Source of the DNA: Oscillospiraceae bacterium
Lineage (GTDB): Bacteria; Bacillota; Clostridia; Oscillospirales; Ruminococcaceae
Length of the DNA stretch: 5,675 nucleotides
Assembly (NCBI GenBank): GCA_017472375.1
Contig: JAFUQL010000332.1
Coordinates: 1 to 5,675, forward strand
Direction of reading: 5' to 3'
Part shown: one piece after another, positions 1-5,602 of the stretch
Layout of the letters: each line of letters starts with the position of its first letter
How positions within the stretch are numbered: the first letter of the stretch is position 1
Made by a program: the position numbers and the translations under genes
Notes under the pieces: model-generated
Told to the model about the DNA's origin: nothing
What the model saw: the letters and a program-made list of their open reading frames with translations, nothing else
The model's database searches: none

Positions 1-298
1 CCGGCTGCAGATCGCCCGGTCCGGCGATGGGCACTGCCTCCATCTGCCCCGGGGCGGTGCAGCGGGGCACACAAACCCGCTTGCCCGCCGCCCATGCTGC
101 GGTCAGGATGGGCCGGGTGTTCGGTTCACCCGCCGCGCCCACAAAACAAAACAGGGTGTCCGCCTGCTGCCACAGGGGCAGTGCGGTGAGCTGCCGGGCC
201 ATTGCCGTACCCAGTTCGGCACATGCCTGGGGAGAAAAGGCCGCCCGCAGGGCCCGGGCGTGGGCGCGGGCGTCGACCTTTTTTGGCTGAATGGTCAC
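1..298 (-). CDS. 5-formyltetrahydrofolate cyclo-ligase, N-terminal part (runs off the window)
   Basis: Read from GTG at 298, this gives 99 residues plus one base and continues beyond base 1. The family (also called methenyltetrahydrofolate synthetase; YgfA, YqgN or FAU1) uses ATP to convert 5-formyl-THF to 5,10-methenyl-THF in the cytoplasm, returning a storage or inhibitory folate to the one-carbon pool. The visible part fits the family N-terminus: a basic first helix (K6, K7, R11, R15, R18), then a 'SP' turn at 22-23, the LPLWQQADT segment (40-48) where the family has a 'lp.w..a..v' strand, GEPNTRPI (57-64), and AAGKRVCVPRC (70-80) leading to the ATP/folate site. GTG is chosen because AAAGGAGG lies 7 bases upstream and no in-frame ATG precedes residue 33. 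The C-terminal half, including the glycine-rich ATP-binding segment, is outside the window. It is transcribed divergently from the carboxypeptidase gene. Confidence 0.88.
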   Translation of the reverse strand, partial: MTIQPKKVDARAHARALRAAFSPQACAELGTAMARQLTALPLWQQADTLFCFVGAAGEPNTRPILTAAWAAGKRVCVPRCTAPGQMEAVPIAGPGDLQP

Positions 299-305
299 GG
301 CGGTA

Positions 306-313
306 CCTCCTTT
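306..313 (-). promoter_or_regulatory. Ribosome binding site fixing the GTG start of the cyclo-ligase
   Basis: Read on the minus strand, AAAGGAGG lies 7 bases before GTG at 298. This near-perfect Shine-Dalgarno decides the non-ATG start. Confidence 0.85.
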
Positions 314-340
314 GCGGCGAAATGTTTGCATTACAAAATC

Positions 341-369
341 AGTGTAGCACATCCGCCCGCAGCACACAA
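341..369 (-). promoter_or_regulatory. Probable sigma-A promoter of the cyclo-ligase gene
   Basis: On the minus strand, a -35 element TTGTGT (369-364, 3 of 6 consensus matches) is followed after 17 bp by -10 TACACT (346-341). The -10 is preceded by TG one base away, as in extended -10 promoters. Transcription would start near 334, giving a leader of about 36 bases that includes the AAAGGAGG. The -35 is weak, so the call depends on the extended -10 and the ideal spacing. Confidence 0.5.
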
Positions 370-412
370 GGAACGAACATACGCACATCTCCCACAAAAT
401 GCGCCCCCACAC

Positions 413-441
413 TTGCCCGGCGGGGGGCTGTCCCTTATAAT
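413..441 (+). promoter_or_regulatory. Strong sigma-A promoter of the carboxypeptidase gene
   Basis: TTGCCC (413-418, 4 of 6 consensus matches) is separated by exactly 17 bp from a perfect TATAAT (436-441). Transcription would begin around 447-449, leaving a leader of about 84 bases before the ATG at 532. No other candidate of similar quality lies upstream of the three plus-strand genes. This may therefore be the promoter for the carboxypeptidase and, by read-through, for hflK and hflC. Confidence 0.78.
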
Positions 442-466
442 AAAGGTATACAAACGGGCGCAAAGC

Positions 467-518
467 CCTCAAAAAATGAGAAATGCGGTGCCGAAAACAC
501 AAATTCGGCCCTTTGAGG
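467..518 (+). promoter_or_regulatory. Foldable 5' leader that can cover the Shine-Dalgarno of the carboxypeptidase gene
   Basis: CCTCAAA (467-473) is an exact complement of TTTGAGG (512-518), and inside this 7-bp helix sits a second hairpin, GCCGAA (490-495) with TTCGGC (504-509) and an 8-base loop. The right arm of the outer helix contains GAGG, the best Shine-Dalgarno-like string before the start codon. In the folded form that string would be paired. The pairing is seen in the sequence; a regulatory role is inference. It does not resemble a known riboswitch class or a T-box. Confidence 0.4.
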
Positions 519-531
519 ATAGATATTAGGA

Positions 532-1941
532 ATGATGAAACGATTTATGAAGCGGTGCGGGACACTGATCCTGGGCTTTGCGCTGGCGGTGGGTGTATGC
601 CCCGCCGCACAGGCGGCCGCCGCGCCGCCGGCAGTCTCCAGCTATGCCTACCTTGTGATGGACGCGGACACCGGGCAGGTGCTCATTGAGAAAAACGCCG
701 ATGAAATGCTGTACCCAGCCTCCATCACCAAGGTGATGACTTTGGGCCTTGCAGCGCAGAAGGCGGGCGGCGACTGGAGCAGTACCGTGACGGTCAGCGA
801 GGAGGCGGTGTACAGCCTGTGGCGCACCGACTCCTCCCACATTGCTCTGCAGCCCGGCGAGGAGGTGCCGCTGCGGGACATCGTCTACGCCACTCAGCTT
901 GCCAGTGCCAACGATGGAGCCAACGTGCTGGCCGAGTACATCGGCGGCAGCATCGAGGGCGGCGTGGCGGCCATGAACGCGCAGGTGCAGGCGCTGGGGC
1001 TGACCAATACCCACTTTGAGAACCCCCACGGCCTGCACGACGGCGGTCACTACACCACCGCCCGGGATATGGCGACCATCGCCCGGTGGGCACTGAGCCA
1101 GCCGGGGTATCTGGAGGTGTTCTGCCACAGCGGGAACTATGAGATGGCCCCCACCAACCTGCAGCCCGAGACCCGCTACTTCGCCTGCGATGACTGGCTG
1201 AAGGTGGGCAACATCTGCTACCGGGAGTACGCCAAAGGCGGCAAGGACGGCTACCACAGCGAGGCCCACTACACCTATGTGAACTACAGCGAGCAGGATG
1301 ACATCCGCCTGATCTGTGTGATCCTGGCAGCGCCCAGCAAGCAGGAGCGGTATTACGACGCCTGCGCCCTGCTGGACTACTGCTTCGGGAGCTTCCGCCG
1401 GGTGGACATTCCGGCCGAGGACCGCGCGATGCCCCTGAACGTGCAGGGCGGCGGCGGGGTACTGGGGCAGGTGAATGTGATCCCGGCGGCCGGCAGCGTG
1501 CTGCTGCACGAGGACGCCGACCCGGCGGACTGCACCGTGGAGTACGATCTGCCCGATGTGTGGAACCTGGGTACCCCGCTGAGCGCGGAACAGATCATCC
1601 GCATCCCGGCCAGCGGAGGACAGGCTGCCGGTGAGGTGCGCGTGACCATGACCCAGACCGGGCTGGATGCCCTGCTGCGGCAGATGGCGGCCAACAGCGA
1701 GGCAGAGGCCGAGCGCAGCAGCGGCGGGTTCACTGCCCTGTTTGTGGGCGGCGGCGCGGCGGCTGTGCTGGCGCTGCTGCTGTGGCGGCAGTGGTGGACC
1801 CGGCAGGGCCGCAAGGCACCTGCGGCGGTGGGGGCGGATTTCCCCATCCTGCAGTGGGAAGGGGAGACGGTGGAGCTCAACGACCGGATCACCAAACTGC
1901 GCCGCCCGGACGGGACCGGTCGGAATTTGCCCCGGCGCTGA
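532..1941 (+). CDS. D-alanyl-D-alanine carboxypeptidase, PBP5/DacF-like (peptidase S11)
   Basis: 469 residues. Enzymes of this family remove the terminal D-Ala from peptidoglycan stem peptides outside the cell, limiting cross-linking. An N-terminal signal peptide is clear: basic MMKRFMKR, hydrophobic core 11-22, and an AQA site with likely cleavage after residue 28. Catalytic SxxK is SITK (S64, K67) within YPASITKVMT; SxN is SAN (125-127). The third motif aligns as KDG (238-240, in GGKDGYHSEA) where the family has KTG followed by YT, a notable deviation. Residues about 291-385 fit the PBP5 C-terminal beta domain. A membrane span (about 398-420) and a charged tail of roughly 47 residues follow, so it is anchored by a real transmembrane helix rather than the usual amphipathic one. 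The start is uncertain: ATGs at 532, 535 and 547 are all in frame; GAGGA (515-519) is 12 bases before the first. The fold is certain, but full activity is less so. Confidence 0.92.
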   Translation: MMKRFMKRCGTLILGFALAVGVCPAAQAAAAPPAVSSYAYLVMDADTGQVLIEKNADEMLYPASITKVMTLGLAAQKAGGDWSSTVTVSEEAVYSLWRTDSSHIALQPGEEVPLRDIVYATQLASANDGANVLAEYIGGSIEGGVAAMNAQVQALGLTNTHFENPHGLHDGGHYTTARDMATIARWALSQPGYLEVFCHSGNYEMAPTNLQPETRYFACDDWLKVGNICYREYAKGGKDGYHSEAHYTYVNYSEQDDIRLICVILAAPSKQERYYDACALLDYCFGSFRRVDIPAEDRAMPLNVQGGGGVLGQVNVIPAAGSVLLHEDADPADCTVEYDLPDVWNLGTPLSAEQIIRIPASGGQAAGEVRVTMTQTGLDALLRQMAANSEAEAERSSGGFTALFVGGGAAAVLALLLWRQWWTRQGRKAPAAVGADFPILQWEGETVELNDRITKLRRPDGTGRNLPRR

Positions 1942-1958
1942 ATCATGAAACCATTGCG

Positions 1959-1998
1959 GGGCTGCCCTGCGCAGGCAGAGGGCTTGCGTGTGCAGCCC
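1959..1998 (+). other. Inverted repeat in the gap between the carboxypeptidase gene and hflK
   Basis: GGGCTGC (1959-1965) is exactly complementary to GCAGCCC (1992-1998). An alternative shorter hairpin pairs GGGCT (1980-1984) with AGCCC (1994-1998), and a 10-base palindrome CCTGCGCAGG (1966-1975) sits within the loop. No T-run follows; the next bases are A-rich and lead into the hflK ribosome binding site. It is therefore not a standard intrinsic terminator. It could be an RNA processing or stability element inside a three-gene transcript, or have no function. Confidence 0.35.
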
Positions 1999-2024
1999 TG
2001 CACGATCATAAAAAGGAGTAAAAA

Positions 2025-3020
2025 ATGCAGTTCAATTCGCCATTTTTTAAGTTCCGTACCGGCGGCAGGCCGGGCGCGCCGACCCCGGAGGGGGCACCCA
2101 TCCGTGCTCCGAAGGCGCTGGGCCGCGTGGGCAAGATCGCAGCAGCCGCGGTGCTGGTTTTGGTGCTGCTGTTCAACAGCGTGTACATGATTAGTGAGCA
2201 GGAGAATGCCGTGGTGACCACCTTCGGCGTGCCTCAGGCGGTGACCACCAGCGGCCTGCATTTCAAGATCCCCTTTGTGCAGAAGGTGACCAAGCTGGAC
2301 ATGACCATCAAGGGTATGGCCATCGGCTACGACCTGCGCACCAACGAGAGCCTGCCGGATGAGAGCCTGATGATCACCAGCGACTTCAACTTCGTCAACG
2401 TGGACTTTTTCCTGGAGTACCGTGTTACCGACCCGGTGCAGTACCTGTACGCCAGCCAGGATCCCACCCTGATCCTCAAGACCCTGGCCCAGAGCTACAT
2501 CCGCGACACCATCGGCCTGTACCCGGTGGACGATGTGATCACCACCGGAAAGAATCAGATCCAGAGCGAGATCAAGGACAAGATCGCCGCCCGCATCGAT
2601 GCGGAGAACATCGGTCTGCAGCTGGTGAACATCACCATTCAGGACGCGGAGCCCCCCACGGCGGAGGTCCTGGCGGCCTTCAAGGATGTGGAGAACGCCA
2701 AGCAGGGCGCCGACACCGCGGTGAACAACGCCAATAAGTACCGCAGCGAGAAGCTGCCCGCCGCTGAGGCGCAGGCCGACCAGATCGTGCAGAACGCCGA
2801 GGCGGTCAAAGAGGGGCGCATCAACGAGGCGGCCGGCCAGGTGGCCCGATTCAATTCCATGTACGAGGAGTACAGCAAGTACCCCACCATCACCAAGCAG
2901 CGAATGTACTTCGAGGCCATGGAGGAGGTGCTGCCCGGTCTGCGGGTCATCATCACCGCCGAGGACGGCAGCACCCTGAATATGTTCAACTGGGATGCTG
3001 TGGGAAAGGAGGCGCAGTAA
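2025..3020 (+). CDS. hflK: HflK, SPFH/band-7 membrane protein, FtsH protease modulator
   Basis: 331 residues. In bacteria where it is studied, HflK pairs with HflC into a membrane-anchored cage around the FtsH protease, controlling which membrane proteins it can degrade. The sequence shows a short Gly/Pro-rich cytoplasmic N-terminus (1-35), one membrane span (about 37-55), then the band-7 domain beginning ISEQENAVVTTFG (56-68) with SGLHFKIPF (76-84). The conserved strand VNITIQDAEPP (201-211) leads into a long Ala/Glu-rich helix (about 212-285), and the HflK-type ending TKQRMYFEAMEEVLPG (290-305) follows. This last block and the preceding GQVARF match Proteobacterial HflK closely and separate it from HflC and generic stomatins. 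It is shorter than E. coli HflK (about 419 residues), mostly at the N-terminus. AAAAGGAG lies 6 bases before the ATG. The hflC start is one base past its stop. No ftsH is visible nearby. Confidence 0.93.
   Translation: MQFNSPFFKFRTGGRPGAPTPEGAPIRAPKALGRVGKIAAAAVLVLVLLFNSVYMISEQENAVVTTFGVPQAVTTSGLHFKIPFVQKVTKLDMTIKGMAIGYDLRTNESLPDESLMITSDFNFVNVDFFLEYRVTDPVQYLYASQDPTLILKTLAQSYIRDTIGLYPVDDVITTGKNQIQSEIKDKIAARIDAENIGLQLVNITIQDAEPPTAEVLAAFKDVENAKQGADTAVNNANKYRSEKLPAAEAQADQIVQNAEAVKEGRINEAAGQVARFNSMYEEYSKYPTITKQRMYFEAMEEVLPGLRVIITAEDGSTLNMFNWDAVGKEAQ
3005..3012 (+). promoter_or_regulatory. Ribosome binding site fixing the hflC start inside the end of hflK
   Basis: AAAGGAGG lies within the last codons of hflK, 9 bases before the ATG at 3022. 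It favours that ATG over the in-frame upstream ATG at 2995, which overlaps hflK and has no comparable site. The arrangement suggests translational coupling of the two subunits. Confidence 0.85.
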
Positions 3021-3021
3021 C

Positions 3022-3903
3022 ATGAAAAAGCTGCACATTGGTAAAACCGCCGCTGTGGTGCTGGTGCTGGCCCTGCTGCTGCTTCTGGACAGCTGCTTCG
3101 TCATCACCCAGCAGAACCAATACACCGTGGTACGCCAGTTCGGCAAGGTGGTGGACATCCGCGACACTGCGGGCATCAGCTTCAAGCTGCCTGTCATCCA
3201 GACGGTGGACACCATGCCCAACACGGTGCTGCTGTATGACCTGCCGGTGTCCGACGTGATCACCCAGGACAAAAAGACCATGGTGGCCGACAGCTTCATC
3301 CTGTGGAAGATCGACGATCCCCAGAAGTTTATCCAGACCCTGAACGGCAGCATCGGAAGCGCTGAGAGCCGCTTGTCCAGTCTGGTGTACAACAGCATGA
3401 AGAACACCATCTCCGGCATGAGCCAGAGCGAGGTGATCAGCGGCCGTGACGGCGAGCTGGCCGGCGCCATCCGGGACGGCGTGGGCAATTCGCTGGATCA
3501 GTACGGCATTGAGCTGATCGCGGTGGAGACCAAACATCTGGATCTGCCCGATGACAACAAGGCGGCCGTCTACCAGCGCATGATCTCGGAGCGCAACAAC
3601 ATCGCCGCCAGCTACACCGCGCAGGGTGAGAGCGAAGCCCAGAAGATCCGAAGCCAGACCGACAAAGAGGTGCAGATCATGCTGAGCGAGGCGCAGGCCA
3701 CCGCCGAAAAGCTGGAGGCCGAGGGCGAGGCAGAGTATATGCGCATCCTCTCGGACGCCTACGCGGACCCGGCCAAGGCGGACTTCTACAGCTTCGTGCG
3801 CAGCCTGGATGCCGCCAAGGCCAGCCTGACCGGGGAGGACAACGTGCTGTTTCTGGACAGCAGCTCCCCGCTGGCAAGCATCTTCTACGAAAACGCCGAA
3901 TAA
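3022..3903 (+). CDS. hflC: HflC, SPFH/band-7 membrane protein, partner of HflK
   Basis: 293 residues. HflC is the second subunit of the HflK/HflC cage that restrains FtsH. A single N-terminal membrane span (about 9-28) follows the basic start MKKLHIGK. The band-7 domain starts FVITQQNQYTVVRQFGKVV (26-44) and contains GISFKLPVIQTV (51-62) and the HflC-typical KKTMVADSFILWKI (84-97). YGIELIAVETKHLDLP (161-176) and YQRMISERNNIA (184-195) precede a Glu/Ala/Gln-rich coiled-coil helix (about 195-245). The family-specific DPAKADFYSFVRSLDA (249-264) comes near the end. E. coli HflC is about 40 residues longer because of an insertion before the GIEV strand that is absent here. A possible lipobox around C25 is spoiled by Asp at -2, so it is read as a plain membrane anchor. 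The gene sits one base after hflK and ends at a large hairpin. Confidence 0.93.
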   Translation: MKKLHIGKTAAVVLVLALLLLLDSCFVITQQNQYTVVRQFGKVVDIRDTAGISFKLPVIQTVDTMPNTVLLYDLPVSDVITQDKKTMVADSFILWKIDDPQKFIQTLNGSIGSAESRLSSLVYNSMKNTISGMSQSEVISGRDGELAGAIRDGVGNSLDQYGIELIAVETKHLDLPDDNKAAVYQRMISERNNIAASYTAQGESEAQKIRSQTDKEVQIMLSEAQATAEKLEAEGEAEYMRILSDAYADPAKADFYSFVRSLDAAKASLTGEDNVLFLDSSSPLASIFYENAE

Positions 3904-3911
3904 AACAAGTG

Positions 3912-3979
3912 CATAAACGCGATACAGGACCCCGTGACCGCAAGCCGACAGGCTGCGGGCACGGGGCCCTGTATTTATG
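3912..3979. terminator. Large shared hairpin between convergent hflC and leuB, probable (bidirectional) terminator
   Basis: The core runs 3922-3974: ATACAGG pairs with CCTGTAT, then one A/C mismatch, CCCCGTG pairs with CACGGGG, then an A/G mismatch, and CCGCA-GCC pairs with GGCTGCGG around a GACA loop with one bulged A. That is 22 base pairs. CATAA (3912-3916) can also pair with TTATG (3975-3979) across a bulge. In the leuB direction the extended stem is followed by CAC and then TTGTTTTATT (minus strand, 3908-3899), a fair U-tract. In the hflC direction only TATTTAT follows, which is weaker. It lies between the hflC stop (3903) and the leuB stop (4002), where a terminator is expected for both. 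Confidence 0.75.
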
Positions 3980-4001
3980 GATGATGGGAGAATGGCGTTG
4001 T

Positions 4002-5072
4002 TTACAGTTCGGCCAGCACCGCGTCGCCCATACCGGTGCAGGTCACGAGGGTGCAGCCCTCGGCCATGCAGTCACCGGTGCGCAGGCCCTTGTCCAGCAC
4101 ACGATTTACAGCGGCTTCGATGGCGGCGGCCTCGGCGTCCATGTCAAAGCTGTACTTCAGCATCATGGCGGCGGCCAGAATGGTGCCGATGGGGTTGGCC
4201 TTGTTCTGGCCGGCAATGTCGGGGGCGGAGCCGTGGATGGGCTCGTACAGGCCGCAGGTGCCCTCGCCCAGGCTGGAGGAGGGGATCATGCCGATGCTGC
4301 CGGTGATCATGCTGGCCTCGTCCGACAGGATATCGCCGAACATATTCTCGGTGACGATCACATCAAACTGGCTGGGATCCTTGCAGATCTGCATGGCGGC
4401 GTTGTCAACGAACATCTCGCTGTATTCCACCTCGGGGTACTCGGGCTGCAGGCGGTGCATCACCGCGCGCCACAGGCGGCTGGTGTCCAGCACGTTGGCC
4501 TTGTCCACGCAGCACAGCTTCTTGCGGCGCTTCATGGCGGTCTCGAAGCCGATGCGGCCGATGCGCTCGATCTCATGCTCGGAGTAGGGCATCACGTCGG
4601 TGGCGACTTTTTCACCGTTGACCACCTCGGTCTTGTGCTCACCGAAGTACACGCCGCCGATCAGTTCGCGCACCACGATGAAGTCGATGCCCTTGGCCAC
4701 GATGGAGGGCTTCAGGGGGCTGGCGTCGGCAAGCTGGGGCCACAGCTTGGCGGGGCGGTTGTTGGCGTACAGGCCCATGCCGGCGCGCAGGCTCAGCAGA
4801 CCTTTTTCGGGGCGCTTGGAACCCTCCATGCCCTCCCACTTTGGGCCGCCCACTGCGCCCAGCAGCACACTGTCGCTGGCCAGGCACTTGTCCAGCTGGG
4901 CCTTGGGCAGGGGCTCGCCCCACTTGTCGATGGCGCAGCCGCCCATGTCCACCTCGGTGTAGGTGAAGCTGTGCCCATACTGCTGGGCGATCTTATCCAG
5001 CACGCGGATGGCCTGCCCCACGATCTCGGGGCCGATGCCGTCGCCGCGGATGACTGCAATGTTCTTGTTCAT
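4002..5072 (-). CDS. leuB: 3-isopropylmalate dehydrogenase
   Basis: 356 residues, the usual length. It catalyses NAD-dependent oxidation and decarboxylation of (2R,3S)-3-isopropylmalate to 4-methyl-2-oxopentanoate, the third step of leucine synthesis, as a cytoplasmic dimer. Visible motifs: GDGIGPE (10-16), GAVGGPKWE (72-80), LRAGMGLYANNRP (95-107, substrate-binding R96 and R106), VVRELIGGVYFG (133-144, R135 and catalytic Y142), VDKANVL (189-195, catalytic K191), VDN (D223), and NMFGDILSDE (243-252, metal-binding D247 and D251). The NAD-binding HGSAPDIAG (280-288, D285) follows. The R96/LYANNRP loop supports isopropylmalate over isocitrate as substrate. The ATG at 5072 is chosen because AAAGGAG is 8 bases upstream. 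An in-frame TTG at 5108, overlapping the leuD stop, would add 12 residues but has no such support. It is the last gene of the leuC-leuD-leuB run, 32 bases after leuD. Confidence 0.98.
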   Translation of the reverse strand: MNKNIAVIRGDGIGPEIVGQAIRVLDKIAQQYGHSFTYTEVDMGGCAIDKWGEPLPKAQLDKCLASDSVLLGAVGGPKWEGMEGSKRPEKGLLSLRAGMGLYANNRPAKLWPQLADASPLKPSIVAKGIDFIVVRELIGGVYFGEHKTEVVNGEKVATDVMPYSEHEIERIGRIGFETAMKRRKKLCCVDKANVLDTSRLWRAVMHRLQPEYPEVEYSEMFVDNAAMQICKDPSQFDVIVTENMFGDILSDEASMITGSIGMIPSSSLGEGTCGLYEPIHGSAPDIAGQNKANPIGTILAAAMMLKYSFDMDAEAAAIEAAVNRVLDKGLRTGDCMAEGCTLVTCTGMGDAVLAEL

Positions 5073-5080
5073 GGGAATGA

Positions 5081-5087
5081 CTCCTTT
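5081..5087 (-). promoter_or_regulatory. Ribosome binding site fixing the leuB start
   Basis: Minus-strand AAAGGAG lies 8 bases before ATG at 5072, within the 32-base leuD-leuB gap. It selects this ATG over the upstream in-frame TTG at 5108. Confidence 0.85.
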
Positions 5088-5104
5088 CCGGCGCAGCAGT
5101 GCGC

Positions 5105-5587
5105 TCAACCCTTCAGGCTGTTCATCAGACCGCCTTTGGAGATGATCTCCTGAATGAAGGCGGGGAAGGGCTCGGCCTGGTAGGTCTCGCCTTTGGTGAG
5201 GTTGGTGATGACGCCGGTGTCGAAGTCCACGCTCACCTCATCGCCGGCGGCGATGGCGTCGCTGGCGGCCTCGCACTCCAGAATGGGCAGGCCGATGTTG
5301 ATGGAGTTGCGGTAGAAGATGCGGGCGAAGGTCTTGGCGATGACACAGCTCACGCCGGCGGTCTTGATGGCCAGCGGGGCGTGTTCGCGGGAGGAGCCGC
5401 AGCCGAAGTTCCAGCCGGCCACCATGATGTCGCCGGTCTGTACCCGGTCGATGAAGCCGGCGTCGATGTCCTCCATGCAGTGGCGCGCCAGTTCCTGGGC
5501 GTTGGGGGTGTTCAGGTAGCGGGCAGGGATGATCACATCGGTGTCCACATTGTCGGGGTATTTATGTACGATGCCATGTGCATTCAT
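5105..5587 (-). CDS. leuD: 3-isopropylmalate dehydratase small subunit
   Basis: 160 residues, the short free-standing LeuD form typical of Firmicutes and archaea rather than the roughly 200-residue E. coli type. With LeuC it forms isopropylmalate isomerase, which converts 2-isopropylmalate to 3-isopropylmalate by dehydration and rehydration in the cytoplasm; the small subunit supplies the swivelling aconitase domain that contributes to substrate recognition. Motifs: DNVDTDVIIPARYL (12-25), GWNFGCGSSREHAP (58-71, the conserved loop of the aconitase swivel domain) and AKTFARIFYRNSINIGLP (84-101). The fully conserved motifs indicate a functional protein. AAGGAGG overlaps the leuC stop and lies 8 bases before the ATG, so leuC and leuD are probably translationally coupled. 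LeuD homologues in other branched-chain pathways (citramalate or homoaconitate) look alike, but leuC and leuB as neighbours favour leucine synthesis. Confidence 0.97.
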   Translation of the reverse strand: MNAHGIVHKYPDNVDTDVIIPARYLNTPNAQELARHCMEDIDAGFIDRVQTGDIMVAGWNFGCGSSREHAPLAIKTAGVSCVIAKTFARIFYRNSINIGLPILECEAASDAIAAGDEVSVDFDTGVITNLTKGETYQAEPFPAFIQEIISKGGLMNSLKG

Positions 5588-5595
5588 GCTGCAGT

Positions 5596-5602
5596 CCTCC
5601 TT
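5596..5602 (-). promoter_or_regulatory. leuD ribosome binding site overlapping the leuC stop codon
   Basis: Minus-strand AAGGAGG shares its first two A bases with the TAA that ends leuC (5603-5601) and lies 8 bases before the leuD ATG. This TAAGGAGG arrangement is typical of coupled reinitiation between subunit genes. Confidence 0.85.

Noticed and set aside
321..332. A short inverted repeat AATG-TTTG-CATT between the minus-strand -10 and the cyclo-ligase ribosome site, considered as an operator.
   Set aside because: Four-base arms are expected by chance, and no matching repeat is seen elsewhere in the window.
27..529. Three overlapping plus-strand open frames (27-290, 202-516 and 260-529) over the left edge and the intergenic region.
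   Set aside because: The first lies opposite the cyclo-ligase gene; the others run across the divergent promoters and leader. None has a good ribosome site or a recognisable product.
526..1509. A 327-codon minus-strand open frame opposite the carboxypeptidase gene.
   Set aside because: Its composition is that of an antisense shadow, no family motif is visible, and the plus-strand gene has signal peptide, SxxK and SxN.
1984..2012. A possible promoter TTGCGT-17-CATAAA before hflK.
   Set aside because: Both boxes are poor (3 and 4 matches of 6), and the transcript would start at about 2019, past the hflK ribosome binding site.
3085..3096. A possible lipoprotein signal in HflC (LDSC ending at C25).
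   Set aside because: Asp at -2 does not fit a lipobox, and HflC proteins are anchored by an uncleaved N-terminal helix.
1377..3488. A 703-codon open frame on the minus strand, opposite the carboxypeptidase gene, hflK and hflC.
   Set aside because: It spans three well-supported genes in antisense, shows no recognisable domain, and is explained by few stop codons in GC-rich shadow frames.
3909..5153. A 414-codon open frame on the plus strand opposite leuB and the end of leuD, rich in Ala, Gly, His and Val.
   Set aside because: LeuB on the other strand has every family motif; the low-complexity Ala/Gly/His/Val composition is that of an antisense shadow.
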